A stretch of 64,000 nt of DNA from Pseudanabaena biceps (GCA_013361095.1 JAATWA010000001.1:1900501-1964500); one strand, 5' to 3'; counted from the stretch's first letter, positions 1-8,548 are shown. Notes: generated from the letters alone by a model not told the origin. Translations and numbers: made by a program.

Positions 1-985
1 GCAGGTCATAACCCATAGACTGCGCCACTCCCGCAAAATTGCGTAAACCCCAACCTTGGAATGGATGTTGTGAGATTAGCGAAAGTGCAAATTTCCATGC
101 ATTCAAGCGATCAGCAGTAGAGGCATAGTCGCCCATTTGCGGATCAACTGTACTGAGTAACCGATTGACAAACCCCTGCGGTAGTAGCGATCGCAATGCT
201 TCTCCACCTAAGCCAAACTTCTGCCCAAATACTGCCCACCCAATTCCCAATAACAGCAGCCCAAAGCCTGTCAATAATTTCCATTGTCGGTAATAAATTG
301 ATAGAAGTACGCTACCAATGATCGCCAATCCCCAAGCATTGCGCGAACCCGTCATAATCAATACACAAATCCCCAATCCAAGAGCGATCGAGGCGAGAAT
401 ACGCTGAGTTTTGGAAATACTCTTGACTTTGCCGACGGCAAAATGAAAAGCGATCGGCAAGATCATCAATAGATAGATCGCTGTTTCATTAAAATGTCCA
501 AAAAATGACTGAATCCGATGATCGGGGCTAAATCCCATCGGGATGGGATAGCTATCAAAAATCACTTTAGGGAATATCCAATCAGGTCGATTAATAATTG
601 CTTGTAAAATCCCAAAGGCGCTGATCAGAATAGAACTAATTACTAGCAACCACAGGAAATGGATAAATTGCTTAGGTGTCCGCACAATGTAGCTGGTACT
701 AGCGGCTAGTAAAAAATAGGGCAGAAAGTTAGCCAAACCTCCTGCGGCGATCGCAGGATTAAAAGCGATTAATGTGGTGAAGATCATCCATAGCGATAGC
801 CAAAAATAAGCTTGATTAACTGGTGTCGCGATCGCCTGCCATCCGCGCCGAATTAACACTTCTAAGGCAAGTAGAGCCGCAAAAAATGGCATAAATACAT
901 TGCTAATCACTATAAATAGAGCAATATTTTGTAGCCAATTCCATTCCAGTGACAAAGATTCATCTTCTACGGATTTCCAGAGCAT
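1..985 (-). CDS. O-antigen ligase-family membrane protein (3' end outside window)
   Basis: The reading frame is open from an ATG at 985 to the window edge, so about 328 N-terminal residues are visible and the C-terminus is missing. The product has many hydrophobic segments. It carries the motif SRNAWG near residue 215 and a stretch ending HPFQGWGLRNF near the cut, both typical of the Wzy_C/WaaL/IctB family of polytopic glycopolymer ligases. Members join lipid-linked sugar chains to acceptors; the cyanobacterial relative IctB was once proposed to act in bicarbonate uptake. The exact substrate cannot be read here. An overlapping upstream ATG in another frame stops after nine codons, which supports the chosen start. 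Confidence 0.75.
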   Translation of the reverse strand, partial: MLWKSVEDESLSLEWNWLQNIALFIVISNVFMPFFAALLALEVLIRRGWQAIATPVNQAYFWLSLWMIFTTLIAFNPAIAAGGLANFLPYFLLAASTSYIVRTPKQFIHFLWLLVISSILISAFGILQAIINRPDWIFPKVIFDSYPIPMGFSPDHRIQSFFGHFNETAIYLLMILPIAFHFAVGKVKSISKTQRILASIALGLGICVLIMTGSRNAWGLAIIGSVLLSIYYRQWKLLTGFGLLLLGIGWAVFGQKFGLGGEALRSLLPQGFVNRLLSTVDPQMGDYASTADRLNAWKFALSLISQHPFQGWGLRNFAGVAQSMGYDL

Positions 986-1015
986 TCATTCACCAATTAA
1001 GTAGTTCAACCGCCT

Positions 1016-1045
1016 TTCACCGTAAATAACTGATGTTACGGTGAA
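1016..1045. repeat. Short inverted repeat upstream of the ligase-type gene
   Basis: TTCACCGTAA at 1016-1025 is the reverse complement of TTACGGTGAA at 1036-1045. The pair lies between the start of the ligase-type gene and the repeat element that ends cimA and partly overlaps the left end of that element. It could be part of the element or an operator; nothing decides this. Confidence 0.5.
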
Positions 1046-1166
1046 GCTTGTAAAACCCTCACCCCTAGCCCCTCTCCCGCAGGAGAGGGGAACAAGAAAT
1101 AATATGGGTTTTACTCCCCTTCTCCTGCGGGAGAAGGGGCTGGGGGATGAGGGTCTCCCGTAACAT
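1033..1166. mobile_element. MITE-like repeat, copy 1 (CCCTCACCCC family)
   Basis: About 134 bp bounded by the 9-bp inverted ends ATGTTACGG and CCGTAACAT. The interior has CCCTCACCCCTAGCCCCTC on one side and a GGGGCTGGGGGATGAGGG block on the other, each next to a small C-rich/G-rich hairpin. A second copy with the same interior but different ends lies at 10193-10341 in the opposite orientation. It has no coding capacity of its own, so it is a non-autonomous element. It overlaps the 3' end of cimA and supplies that gene's last residues and stop codon. Confidence 0.75.
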
Positions 1167-2763
1167 AGCGTAAAGCTGATAAAAGTCCATATTCTAGTCC
1201 TTCGCCAAGAGCTTTACAGGAAGCATCAATAATATTGTCCGAAACTCCTGCCGTTGACCAGCGCCGCTTGCCATTACTAAATTCGATCAGTACTCTCGTG
1301 GTTGCTTGAGTTCCACAATCGCTATTAAGAATGCGAACTTTGTAGTCGGTAAGATAGAAATTGGCAATTTCTGGATAGAAACTAATTAAAGCTTTACGGA
1401 GCGCCCGATCAAGCGCTGCCACAGGGCCATTACCCTCGGCGGCAGTGAGCTGTTCTACATCCTTGACGATTACCTTGACAGTAGCCTGAGAATTTACGGT
1501 TCCATCAAGGCGATCGCTATCAGTGTTGCAATAAACATAAAAATTGCTGATCGCAAAAAACTTAGGGCGATCGCCCAATGCTTCACGGACTAATAGCTCA
1601 AAGCTAGCTTCGGCGGACTCAAATTGATAGCCAATTTGCTCTAATTCTTTAGTTTTTTGGAGAATTTGCCGACAGGCCGCATCTTCTTTGCGGAGACAAA
1701 TGCCAAAGGTTTCGACTTTGGAAATGACGTTACTAATGCCAGCTTGCTCAGAAATAACGATGCGGCGAAGATTGCCGATGCTTTCGGGAGCAATATGCTC
1801 ATAGGTAAGGGGATTACGCTGCACGGCGCTGACATGGATGCCCCCCTTGTGGGCAAAGGCGGAAGCCCCGACAAAGGGCGCATGGTCATCGGGCGCAAGA
1901 TTGACAATTTCGCTGATTTGACGGGAAACTTCGGTGATTTGGTTGAGATTGCTAGGTTTAATACATTCATAGCCCATTTTGATCTGCAAATTAGGGATTA
2001 CGGTGCATAAATTGGCATTACCACAGCGTTCACCATAGCCATTAATTGTGCCTTGAACCATCGTTGCGCCATGTTGTACCGCCGCGATCGCATTGGCAAC
2101 TGCTAGCCCTGCATCATTGTGGGTATGAATGCCAATTTTGGGGACTGCACTACCCCATTGACATAAGTTGTCGTAGACAGTCTGGGTGATCTTGCCAATT
2201 TCATCGGGTAATGTGCCGCCATTGGTATCGCATAGGACAAACCAAGCTGCTCCTGCATCATAGGCAGCTTTGAGGGTTTGCAAAGCATACTCAGAATTGT
2301 TTTTATACCCATCAAACCAATGCTCAGCATCATAAAGAACTTGGCGATCGCAACTTTTGAGATAAGCGATCGTGTCACTAATCATGGCTAAGTTTTCGTC
2401 AAGGGTAGTCCGCAATCCCTCGATCACATGGAGATCCCAAGATTTACCAAAAATCGTAATCCATTTAGTTTGCGCCTCAAGGATCGGCACAAGCATCGGA
2501 TCATCTTTGGCTGTGATCCCTGCCCGTCTGGTGGAGCAGAACACCACAGCTTCCGCATTGTTTAAAGGCTGCTCATGCATTCTCTCAAAAAACTTGCCAT
2601 CCTTGGGATTTGCACCCGCCCAGCCGCCTTCAATAAAAGCAACTCCCATGCGATCAAGGCGCTCGGCAATGCGTACCTTATCTTCCACTGACAGTGACAA
2701 CCCTTCGCGCTGTGTGCCATCACGAAGGGTTGTGTCATAAATTATGATTTTTTGATTTGCCAT
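1111..2763 (-). CDS. cimA: (R)-citramalate synthase / isopropylmalate synthase-family enzyme
   Basis: The product has the HMGL-like aldolase domain at its N-terminus, with the DTTLRDGTQREG metal and substrate motif near residue 10 and HTHNDAGLAVAN near residue 215. A C-terminal LeuA-type allosteric dimerisation domain follows. This two-domain layout of about 550 residues and the GGWAGANPKD segment fit the CimA type, which condenses pyruvate with acetyl-CoA toward 2-oxobutyrate for isoleucine. I place the start at the ATG at 2763; a GTG three codons upstream is possible. The last 14 or so codons, rich in Pro, Gly and Glu, are read from a repeat element (1033-1166), so the native C-terminal end has been replaced or extended. 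Confidence 0.9.
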   Translation of the reverse strand: MANQKIIIYDTTLRDGTQREGLSLSVEDKVRIAERLDRMGVAFIEGGWAGANPKDGKFFERMHEQPLNNAEAVVFCSTRRAGITAKDDPMLVPILEAQTKWITIFGKSWDLHVIEGLRTTLDENLAMISDTIAYLKSCDRQVLYDAEHWFDGYKNNSEYALQTLKAAYDAGAAWFVLCDTNGGTLPDEIGKITQTVYDNLCQWGSAVPKIGIHTHNDAGLAVANAIAAVQHGATMVQGTINGYGERCGNANLCTVIPNLQIKMGYECIKPSNLNQITEVSRQISEIVNLAPDDHAPFVGASAFAHKGGIHVSAVQRNPLTYEHIAPESIGNLRRIVISEQAGISNVISKVETFGICLRKEDAACRQILQKTKELEQIGYQFESAEASFELLVREALGDRPKFFAISNFYVYCNTDSDRLDGTVNSQATVKVIVKDVEQLTAAEGNGPVAALDRALRKALISFYPEIANFYLTDYKVRILNSDCGTQATTRVLIEFSNGKRRWSTAGVSDNIIDASCKALGEGLEYGLLSALRYVTGDPHPPAPSPAGEGE

Positions 2764-2777
2764 TTTTCCCACTAATC

Positions 2778-2805
2778 AGTAATACTTGCGATCGCGAGTA
2801 TTACT
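2778..2805. terminator. Hairpin centred on a HIP1-like core between tatC and cimA
   Basis: AGTAATACT at 2778-2786 and AGTATTACT at 2797-2805 pair around a core TGCGATCGCG, overlapping the tatC stop codon. It lies 15 bp before the cimA start in the same direction. It may weaken read-through or fold in the mRNA; there is no strong T-run, so terminator function is uncertain. Confidence 0.4.
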
Positions 2806-3613
2806 TACCCATAGCCTTGACTAAGAAAATGCCACCGAAATACAAAATACCAACCGCACCAGCCAATAAACTCTGAGTCATCGGATCAGTGGAAGGGGTC
2901 AGGACTGCCCCTAAAACTACTGCGCCCAAGACCACATAACGCCAACCCGCCAGCATTCTCTTAGAGCTAACTATGCCAGTCATGGCCAGCAAAGCTTGAA
3001 TTACGGGAATTTGAAAAGCTAAACCCGTACTAAATAGCAACAACAGGACAAACTCAAAATAGCGGTCAATTGACCAAAACTGTTCCACCACATCGCCGCC
3101 ATAGCTAATGAAGAAGTTAAGAGCAGCAGGAATCAACAACTCATAGGCAAACACAATACCGAGGACAAACAAAATACTAGAGCCAAAAACAATTGGCGCG
3201 ATCGACCGTTTTTCTTTGCGGGTTAGTCCGGGCAAAATAAACTGCACAATTTGATAAAGCAATGCTGGACTCGCCACCAATAGACCGCTATAGCCTGCTA
3301 CCTTAATCGATACAAAGAAATATTCCCCAGGGGCAAGTTGCAAAAATTTCACACCTTGGGCGGGAATTTCTAGCAATGCCACAATTTTATTAACTACGGC
3401 AAAGCAACCGATGATGCTCACAAAAACAGCAATTAGCGCATAAAAAATTCGCGATCGCAGTTCTTCAAGATGATCAAATAGAGACATCTCGACATCATCA
3501 ATGATTTCATCTTCTTGAATATCGTCATCGTCATCGCCATTTAAAGCGACCGATGTTTCCAGATCTTCTTGAATATTCTGAGGTTGCTCTGCTTCACTTA
3601 TCGTCTCTAGCAT
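2801..3613 (-). CDS. tatC: Twin-arginine translocase subunit TatC
   Basis: This 270-residue membrane protein has the TatC signature segment [17 protein letters not shown] after an acidic N-terminal extension of about 42 residues that is rich in Asp and Glu. Six hydrophobic segments follow. TatC is the signal-recognition core of the Sec-independent system that exports folded proteins across the thylakoid and plasma membranes. The acidic extension is longer than in enterobacterial TatC; an internal start at the Met before SLFDHLEE would remove it. The gene precedes cimA in the same direction with a gap of 37 bp, so the two may be cotranscribed. No tatA or tatB is visible nearby. Confidence 0.93.
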   Translation of the reverse strand: MLETISEAEQPQNIQEDLETSVALNGDDDDDIQEDEIIDDVEMSLFDHLEELRSRIFYALIAVFVSIIGCFAVVNKIVALLEIPAQGVKFLQLAPGEYFFVSIKVAGYSGLLVASPALLYQIVQFILPGLTRKEKRSIAPIVFGSSILFVLGIVFAYELLIPAALNFFISYGGDVVEQFWSIDRYFEFVLLLLFSTGLAFQIPVIQALLAMTGIVSSKRMLAGWRYVVLGAVVLGAVLTPSTDPMTQSLLAGAVGILYFGGIFLVKAMGK

Positions 3614-3658
3614 GGTGTCGTTACTAAAATCTAGCTACTAAAATCTATCTGGCGATCA

Positions 3659-3705
3659 CTTAATCAACAGCAGAAATGGCAAAGCCATTTCTGCTGTTGA
3701 TTAAG
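3659..3705. repeat. Perfect hairpin, 22-bp arms
   Basis: Arms 3659-3680 and 3684-3705 pair perfectly with an AAA loop. It lies in the 490-bp gene-poor stretch upstream of tatC (3614-4102), which holds three such hairpins plus a small inverted repeat CTATAGCG/CGCTATAG at 3813-3834 and no gene that I can support. Confidence 0.85.
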
Positions 3706-3719
3706 TAGGTAGTCGTAAT

Positions 3720-3776
3720 AAAACCCAAAGAAGCTGATTCGCCCGCGAAGCGGGCGAATCAGCTTCTTTGGGTTTT
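3720..3776. repeat. Perfect hairpin, 27-bp arms; identical copy at 27072
   Basis: Arms 3720-3746 and 3750-3776 pair perfectly with a GAA loop, beginning AAAACCCAAAG and ending CTTTGGGTTTT. All 57 bases recur unchanged at 27072-27128. The A- and T-rich borders make it a plausible bidirectional terminator. Confidence 0.9.
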
Positions 3777-3896
3777 GGTTAAGTTTGGTTTTTAATTCAA
3801 AGTATATCGATACTATAGCGTTTTATCGCTATAGCCATAGAAGTCAAACTAAAAGAGCGAGGCATCGCGATGCGTTACCTCGCCAATAATCGAGAT

Positions 3897-3957
3897 AAAC
3901 CCAAGGAAATTTTTGAGAGGCTGGCTTAGCCAGCCTCTCAAAAATTTCCTTGGGTTT
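3897..3957. repeat. Perfect hairpin, 29-bp arms, GGCTGGC core
   Basis: Arms 3897-3925 and 3929-3957 pair perfectly with a TTA loop. The outer border AAACCCAAGG, the inner GAGAGGCTGGC and the flank TTTTAAGAACGCGCACAGCG resemble the family that is followed by TTTTAAGAAAGCGCAAAGCG (4532, 8228, 48145). Confidence 0.85.
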
Positions 3958-4102
3958 TAAGAACGCGCACAGCGACGTATCGGTAAATATGTAAATATTC
4001 CGACATTTAGCTCTAGAGCTTTCTTGCATAATGCTAATTTAATGGAAGTTGGCTAAACGCTCCCTGTTGCAGTTCACCACACAAGATTTTAGGGATAATC
4101 CT

Positions 4103-4519
4103 ATGGCTTCATTCAAAGTTTGGCATCTAAATTGTGATCTACTTGCGATCGCAGGTACTCTCTTATCTCTGGGCGCTTTTATGAACACAGGATATGTAAA
4201 TGCTCAAGTCGCGATCGGGGCAAAAGTCTCTAATGCTTTATCTCCAGCACATCAAATGCTGTTAGATATGCAGCAAAACAACGCTCCTGTGGGTGGGGGA
4301 AGTATGCAAATATTTCGTTTTACGCCTAACAATGTCTCCTTTGCACCGTTGGAGGGCTTGAATAGTATTTTGGCTTGGCAAACGCCCAAGAAGCAAACGG
4401 TCTCGGGGACAGTAGCACGCGATCGCATTTCTGAGTTTAAAGCCACCCAACGTAAACAGATCATTTCCGATGGAGATTTGTTTAATGCGATGACGCGCTT
4501 CAATGATCTTGATAAATAG
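4103..4519 (+). CDS. Small exported protein of unknown function
   Basis: The 138-residue product starts with MASFKVWHLNCDLLAIAG and a hydrophobic stretch ending GYVNAQ, which reads as a Sec signal peptide cleaved after Ala near residue 35. The mature part of about 100 residues has no motif I recognise and ends in a charged helix-like tail. The start at 4103 is preceded by AGGGA at a suitable distance; a TTG 18 codons upstream would add a tail lacking signal-peptide character. The gene stands alone, facing the GH57 gene, with a hairpin just after the stop. Confidence 0.55.
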   Translation: MASFKVWHLNCDLLAIAGTLLSLGAFMNTGYVNAQVAIGAKVSNALSPAHQMLLDMQQNNAPVGGGSMQIFRFTPNNVSFAPLEGLNSILAWQTPKKQTVSGTVARDRISEFKATQRKQIISDGDLFNAMTRFNDLDK

Positions 4520-4531
4520 TAGTTGTAAACC

Positions 4532-4584
4532 AAACCCAGATTGCTGTGCAGCCTGCGGAGCAGGCTGCACAGCAATCTGGGTTT
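4532..4584. repeat. Perfect hairpin between convergent genes, 25-bp arms
   Basis: Arms 4532-4556 and 4560-4584 pair perfectly around GGA, with AAACCCAG and CTGGGTTT borders. The flank TTTTAAGAAAACGCAAAGCGCTGTA is the conserved right end of this hairpin family. It sits between two convergent stop codons, a good position for a bidirectional terminator. Confidence 0.85.
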
Positions 4585-4607
4585 TAAGAAAACGCAAAGC
4601 GCTGTAT

Positions 4608-6083
4608 TTACTGAGCTTGGCGATAAAGCTCACGGGCATAATCTGTCCATGTGCCTTGTCCCCAATAGCGGAAGCAACTAGTCTGAACCAACAAGTTATA
4701 AAGCAAAGCTTGCTGATAATCCGATCGCTTAGTTACTTTAGAGTCAGCCGCCACTAACAGATCATACTTTTCATGGAACTTGGCGCTGAGTTGATTCATT
4801 GGCTCCAATACATTTTCGTAACCATTAACCCAACTCATACTATTTGTCCATGACGCTCCATCCATATGAAATTGATGATCATTAGCTTTTAACTCTGCGA
4901 TCGCCTGTTCCACATTTTCCGTGCTAATATCCTGTCCACACTTGCTCCAGACCTTATGCTGCTGCACTGCTTGGACTTCAGGATAGTCAAGGGGATTGAC
5001 TCCCGCCGCCTCGATCATTTCTAGATATTCAGTTCCATTTAAGCCAACTACTCCTGATCTCTCGCCTCCATTATTTTTAAGTTGATCCCATACCAGTGGA
5101 TAGTCGCGAGGAAATTCATTCATCATCACACCGCCATTCTCACCATCAGCAATTTGGGTAACTAGCGATGGGACTTCGACTGCGCCAATCATCTGCTTGC
5201 TGCGTCCCTTTGCCTCATGATAAGGCTGCATTTGAGCGACTAGTTTGGTGTCAGATCCTTGAGTTTTTATCAAACAAGTGATGCTGATTGACTCGCCCTG
5301 AGAATTTTTGGCAGTGAGGCGATTGGGAATATATTTTTGATCTTGAGTTAGCCTTGATCCATCAAGACGTTCTACGGAATGTTCTTGTACCATCAGCCAG
5401 CGATATCCACATTCCTTGAGCGCTTTGATATATTCGTAGAGCGTATCAGGGTGATTGGGAAGATGCATCTCAGGCGGCGAAAATCCCTTAACTCGTTTGA
5501 GGGCATCAATTCCAAAAATAGAAGCAAAATGACTTTGCCAAGCTTGAATATGTAGTTTGATATCAGGTATGGGTGTCGATGGAATTACGGCATGACTCCA
5601 CATTGTTCCTAGCCATTCTACATAGGGCTGATATTGGCGATCGCAGGTAATTTTTTTAAGATTATCTAAAACATCATGGCGTTGCATTTGCTGTAAGCCC
5701 CAAAGCAAGTTGCCAGAGTAGTCCAACATAATTCGAGGATGACAACCCTGTGCGACTAATTGAGGAATAAACTCTCCCATCCGACCATAGCACCACGCAA
5801 ATGCTCCCGCATTATGGTTATCACCTTCGCCTTGATGCTCAAACATATGTTGCAGATTGCAAATTAAAGCTCCATTTGTGCCTGCGGGAATGGTGGGCTG
5901 ATGCATATGCAAAGCACAGGCAAAGGCGGCAGTAATTTGTTCTAATTTTAAGTTGTTCTCATTTAAAAATACTGGCGCATCTTCTTGCACGGCTCTGCGA
6001 ATCTCTTCTTCATTTCCGCAGATCGCTGGCAAGTCAGAGTTTAAAAGGTTCGACGATATATTTGACGGTTGGGTTGTAAGCAA
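4608..6083 (-). CDS. Glycoside hydrolase family 57 protein
   Basis: The 491-residue product has the GH57 entry motif HMHQP (ALHMHQPTIP, near residue 60), then the EHQGEGDNHNAGAFAWCYGR segment and PRIMLDYSGNLLW. The segment GFSPPEMHLP corresponds to a further conserved GH57 region. GH57 enzymes are retaining alpha-glucanases, branching enzymes or galactosidases acting on glycogen-like polymers in the cytoplasm. There is no signal peptide, which fits an internal role, but the substrate cannot be told from sequence alone. The gene is transcribed toward the hairpin at 4532 and is probably monocistronic. Confidence 0.85.
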   Translation of the reverse strand: MLTTQPSNISSNLLNSDLPAICGNEEEIRRAVQEDAPVFLNENNLKLEQITAAFACALHMHQPTIPAGTNGALICNLQHMFEHQGEGDNHNAGAFAWCYGRMGEFIPQLVAQGCHPRIMLDYSGNLLWGLQQMQRHDVLDNLKKITCDRQYQPYVEWLGTMWSHAVIPSTPIPDIKLHIQAWQSHFASIFGIDALKRVKGFSPPEMHLPNHPDTLYEYIKALKECGYRWLMVQEHSVERLDGSRLTQDQKYIPNRLTAKNSQGESISITCLIKTQGSDTKLVAQMQPYHEAKGRSKQMIGAVEVPSLVTQIADGENGGVMMNEFPRDYPLVWDQLKNNGGERSGVVGLNGTEYLEMIEAAGVNPLDYPEVQAVQQHKVWSKCGQDISTENVEQAIAELKANDHQFHMDGASWTNSMSWVNGYENVLEPMNQLSAKFHEKYDLLVAADSKVTKRSDYQQALLYNLLVQTSCFRYWGQGTWTDYARELYRQAQ

Positions 6084-6141
6084 AACTTATAGAACCTCAA
6101 TATGTGGCGATAGCTATACAATAGCAACCAACCGTAATAAA

Positions 6142-6180
6142 AATATTAAAAAGCCCGCCATCGGCGGGCTTTTTAATATT
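6142..6180 (-). terminator. Terminator hairpin after hsp20
   Basis: AATATTAAAAAGCCCGCC at 6142-6159 pairs with 6163-6180 around ATC, giving an 18-bp stem that ends in T-rich sequence in both directions. It overlaps the stop of the small heat-shock gene and lies upstream of the GH57 gene. Confidence 0.85.
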
Positions 6181-6631
6181 AGGAAGCAGGTAACTCACTG
6201 TTGACGCTAACTTTAAAAGCTTTAACCTCGCTAGCTTTAGGTAAAGTTAAAGTCAGCACGCCATCGGTGTAGTCAGCCTTGACTTGATCATTCTCGATCG
6301 CTACGGGCAAGGCAAACACGCGGCGGAACTTACCATAGCTGATTTCGCTCCAATAGTAGTAACCCTTACCTGATTCTTCCTTAGGCTGGGCATGACGTTC
6401 CCCTGCGATCGAGAGAGAATCCTTGGTTACTTGAATATCGAGATCCTTTGCCACCACATCGGGTAAGGAAAGTCTAAGGGTAAGATAATCTCCATCATCG
6501 CGTAACTCGCTTGCAGGAACCCAACTTCCTTTGCTAGATTCCTGATCGACTTGAGCCAAATCACTAAACAGACGATCAAATTGACGACGAACTTCTTCCA
6601 TCTCTTGCAAAGGCTGCCAACGTACTAACAT
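6179..6631 (-). CDS. Small heat-shock protein, Hsp20/alpha-crystallin family
   Basis: The 150-residue product starts MLVRWQPLQEMEEVRRQFDR, as cyanobacterial HspA-type proteins do, and carries an alpha-crystallin domain over roughly residues 40-140 with the conserved GVLTLTLPK motif near its end. Such proteins form oligomers that hold unfolding proteins and associate with thylakoids during heat or light stress. The ATG at 6631 is preceded by AAGGTGAT at suitable spacing; an upstream in-frame GTG three codons earlier is less likely. I see no CIRCE element in the 175 bp upstream (6632-6806), so control is not obvious from sequence. Confidence 0.92.
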   Translation of the reverse strand: MLVRWQPLQEMEEVRRQFDRLFSDLAQVDQESSKGSWVPASELRDDGDYLTLRLSLPDVVAKDLDIQVTKDSLSIAGERHAQPKEESGKGYYYWSEISYGKFRRVFALPVAIENDQVKADYTDGVLTLTLPKASEVKAFKVSVNSELPAS

Positions 6632-6806
6632 ATCGATCACCTTTTACTAATTCAAAACAACTGTAGGTAAATAGTGGATAAGTAGATGAGAGCTTGAAGA
6701 AGTAGCTTTGGATAGATGTTACTTACTTCCCTTTAGCTCACACAGTAATTATGGAATAGGTTTGAATTAGTGGAGAGATGGAAAACCGTACCCAATTGAG
6801 TGCGGT

Positions 6807-8018
6807 TCACCCAACTGGGGTTTGAGAGCTATAACTTTTGCGTTTTACAAAGGCGAGGATGAGTACAAAAAACGTGCAGATTCCCGCTAGATAAAGAGGA
6901 TACCCATAGGAATGAGGATAGTCTTGATTGACTAATAGCCCTGCGATTACGGGGCCAAAAGCATTAGAAACGCTGAGATAAGAAGAGTTTAAGCCAAGAA
7001 TTGTCCCCTGTTCTTCGGGCTTAGCATTAAGAGAAATTAAGGCACTAATCATCGGCTGCACGACTGAGTTAAGCAGTGAGAAGAGAATACAAACTGCCAC
7101 AAAATAATAGATGTTTTCCCAAACTGGCATCAGGGCAAAAGATATACTGCGAATCAATAAGCCCATAAATAAAATTTGCACCAGTTGAAAGCGCTTTACT
7201 AATTTGGCAATTCCTATGGTCTGCACAATTACGCCTAACACACCGAATAGGAAAAACATTAACGTTAGGGCATCACTATTTTGTTTGAGAACAACGATGA
7301 AATAGGGCTGAAAAGCAAAGGTAAATAGAGTAAAGGTTAGTCCTGTTAAGAAATTAAGGACCAATAAGATGCCAATTTTAGGCATAAATAAGCCTTTAAT
7401 GAGATTTTCTAAACCAATATCAAAAATATTTTGGGCTTTCTTCGCCTTAACTTTGAGGGTTTCAGGTAAAAAGAAAATCGTCATAAATAAGGCGATCGCG
7501 GCGATGAATGCGGATACGAGAAAAGAAGCCCCAAAGGATTCTCCTAAGGGTGTGTTGAGGGCAACTTTTTGAGCAATTAAGCTAATCGGAGGCCCCAAAA
7601 TGAAACCTAGTCCAAAGGCGGCTCCATTGATACCAAAAGCTTTGGCACGGTTTTCGGGCGTAGTTACATCGGAAATAACGGCTTGGGCAACGGAGGCATT
7701 GCCACCTGTGATGCCATCAAGAAATCTTGCTAAAAATAGAACCATAGCGCTGGCGGCTGTGCCAGCCATGAGGTTGGCAATTAATGTCCCTGCGAGACTG
7801 ATGATCAAGAGTGGCTTGCGTCCAAAGCGATCGCTGAGTTTACCGATCACAGGTGTGGCAAAAAATTGGGCGATCGCATAGATCGCAAATAGCAGACTAG
7901 TCTGAAAGTCATCTAATTTAAACTGTCTGCCATAGAGATACAAAACAGGAATTAGAACCGTAAAACTAAGGGAATTAGTAAATGAAATGAGGGCGATAAT
8001 CCAAAATTTACGATTCAT
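6807..8018 (-). CDS. Major facilitator superfamily efflux transporter
   Basis: The 403-residue product has about 12 hydrophobic segments and the MFS motif A GKLSDRFGRKP between the second and third segments (near residue 60). A second signature, FLDGITGGNASVAQA, near residue 95 matches the drug:H+ antiporter (DHA1/TetA-like) subfamily. It probably exports a small compound with proton exchange at the plasma membrane; the substrate is unknown. It stands alone between hsp20 and a hairpin-rich spacer. Confidence 0.85.
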   Translation of the reverse strand: MNRKFWIIALISFTNSLSFTVLIPVLYLYGRQFKLDDFQTSLLFAIYAIAQFFATPVIGKLSDRFGRKPLLIISLAGTLIANLMAGTAASAMVLFLARFLDGITGGNASVAQAVISDVTTPENRAKAFGINGAAFGLGFILGPPISLIAQKVALNTPLGESFGASFLVSAFIAAIALFMTIFFLPETLKVKAKKAQNIFDIGLENLIKGLFMPKIGILLVLNFLTGLTFTLFTFAFQPYFIVVLKQNSDALTLMFFLFGVLGVIVQTIGIAKLVKRFQLVQILFMGLLIRSISFALMPVWENIYYFVAVCILFSLLNSVVQPMISALISLNAKPEEQGTILGLNSSYLSVSNAFGPVIAGLLVNQDYPHSYGYPLYLAGICTFFVLILAFVKRKSYSSQTPVG

Positions 8019-8094
8019 TCAAGGGTGCGATCGCGTAGAGTTCCTACTTATCTTACCTTCCCAGCTTTCGCTTATAGTCTGTTGAGGTTTTATA

Positions 8095-8131
8095 GTTATT
8101 GAAAGGCTGGCTTTGCCAGCCTTTCAATAAC
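8095..8131. repeat. Perfect hairpin with GGCTGGC core, first of a tandem pair
   Basis: Arms 8095-8111 and 8115-8131 pair with a TTT loop. The left flank TAGTCTGTTGAGG recurs in slightly changed form before the next hairpin, so the two are tandem copies of one element. The spacer 8019-8350 holds only these two elements. Confidence 0.8.
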
Positions 8132-8200
8132 TTTATGGGTTTTAATGCGGCTAAACCTCGTGGGGCATTGTCCCTATTTAATTGCCGCGATCGCTGGTAG

Positions 8201-8305
8201 TACAGTCTGTTGTGGCTTTGTATAGTACAAGAAAATTTTTGAAAGGCTGGCTTTGCCAGCCTTTCAAAAATTTTCTTGGTTTTTAAGAAAGCGTAAAGCG
8301 CTGTA
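8201..8305. mobile_element. Hairpin element with TACAG/CTGTA ends
   Basis: A 105-bp unit from TACAGTCTGTTGTGG to AAAGCGCTGTA encloses a perfect stem (8228-8251 with 8255-8278, TTT loop). The right flank TTTTAAGAAAGCGTAAAGCGCTGTA recurs, with small changes, beside the hairpins at 4532 and 48145, and its complement precedes the one at 26995. It carries no gene, so it is at most a non-autonomous element. Confidence 0.6.
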
Positions 8306-8350
8306 ATGTTGCGATCGTCTTTAGTACTCTACAATTTAGTAAGAACTTAA

Positions 8351-8548
8351 ATGAGCAGAACATTGAAAACACCTACCTACAGACCTTACACCCTCAATGA
8401 TTTGAGAAATTGGCAACGGCGAGTTCTCAAAGAGCAATCTAAAAAAAATGCATCTATTCCCTATTCCTTAGGAGACTCGATTGATTGGAAACGTTCCTGT
8501 CTCAAGGAACAATTAAAAAGACAAACAGCGACATTCATGAAGAAGTAA
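8351..8548 (+). CDS. Possible small protein with an internal repeat
   Basis: A 65-codon frame encodes a very basic peptide in which NWQRRVLKEQSKK (near residue 20) is echoed by DWKRSCLKEQLKRQ (near residue 45). That internal repeat argues for a real protein more than its length does. I see no clear ribosome-binding site before the ATG. No family is recognised. It lies directly upstream of the TrmH-type gene in the same direction. Confidence 0.4.
   Translation: MSRTLKTPTYRPYTLNDLRNWQRRVLKEQSKKNASIPYSLGDSIDWKRSCLKEQLKRQTATFMKK

Noticed and set aside
3659..3957. CRISPR-like array
   Set aside because: The units are palindromes with different sequences and irregular spacing, not direct repeats with spacers.
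6632..6806. CIRCE operator upstream of the small heat-shock gene
   Set aside because: No TTAGCACTC/GAGTGCTAA pair is present in the upstream bases.
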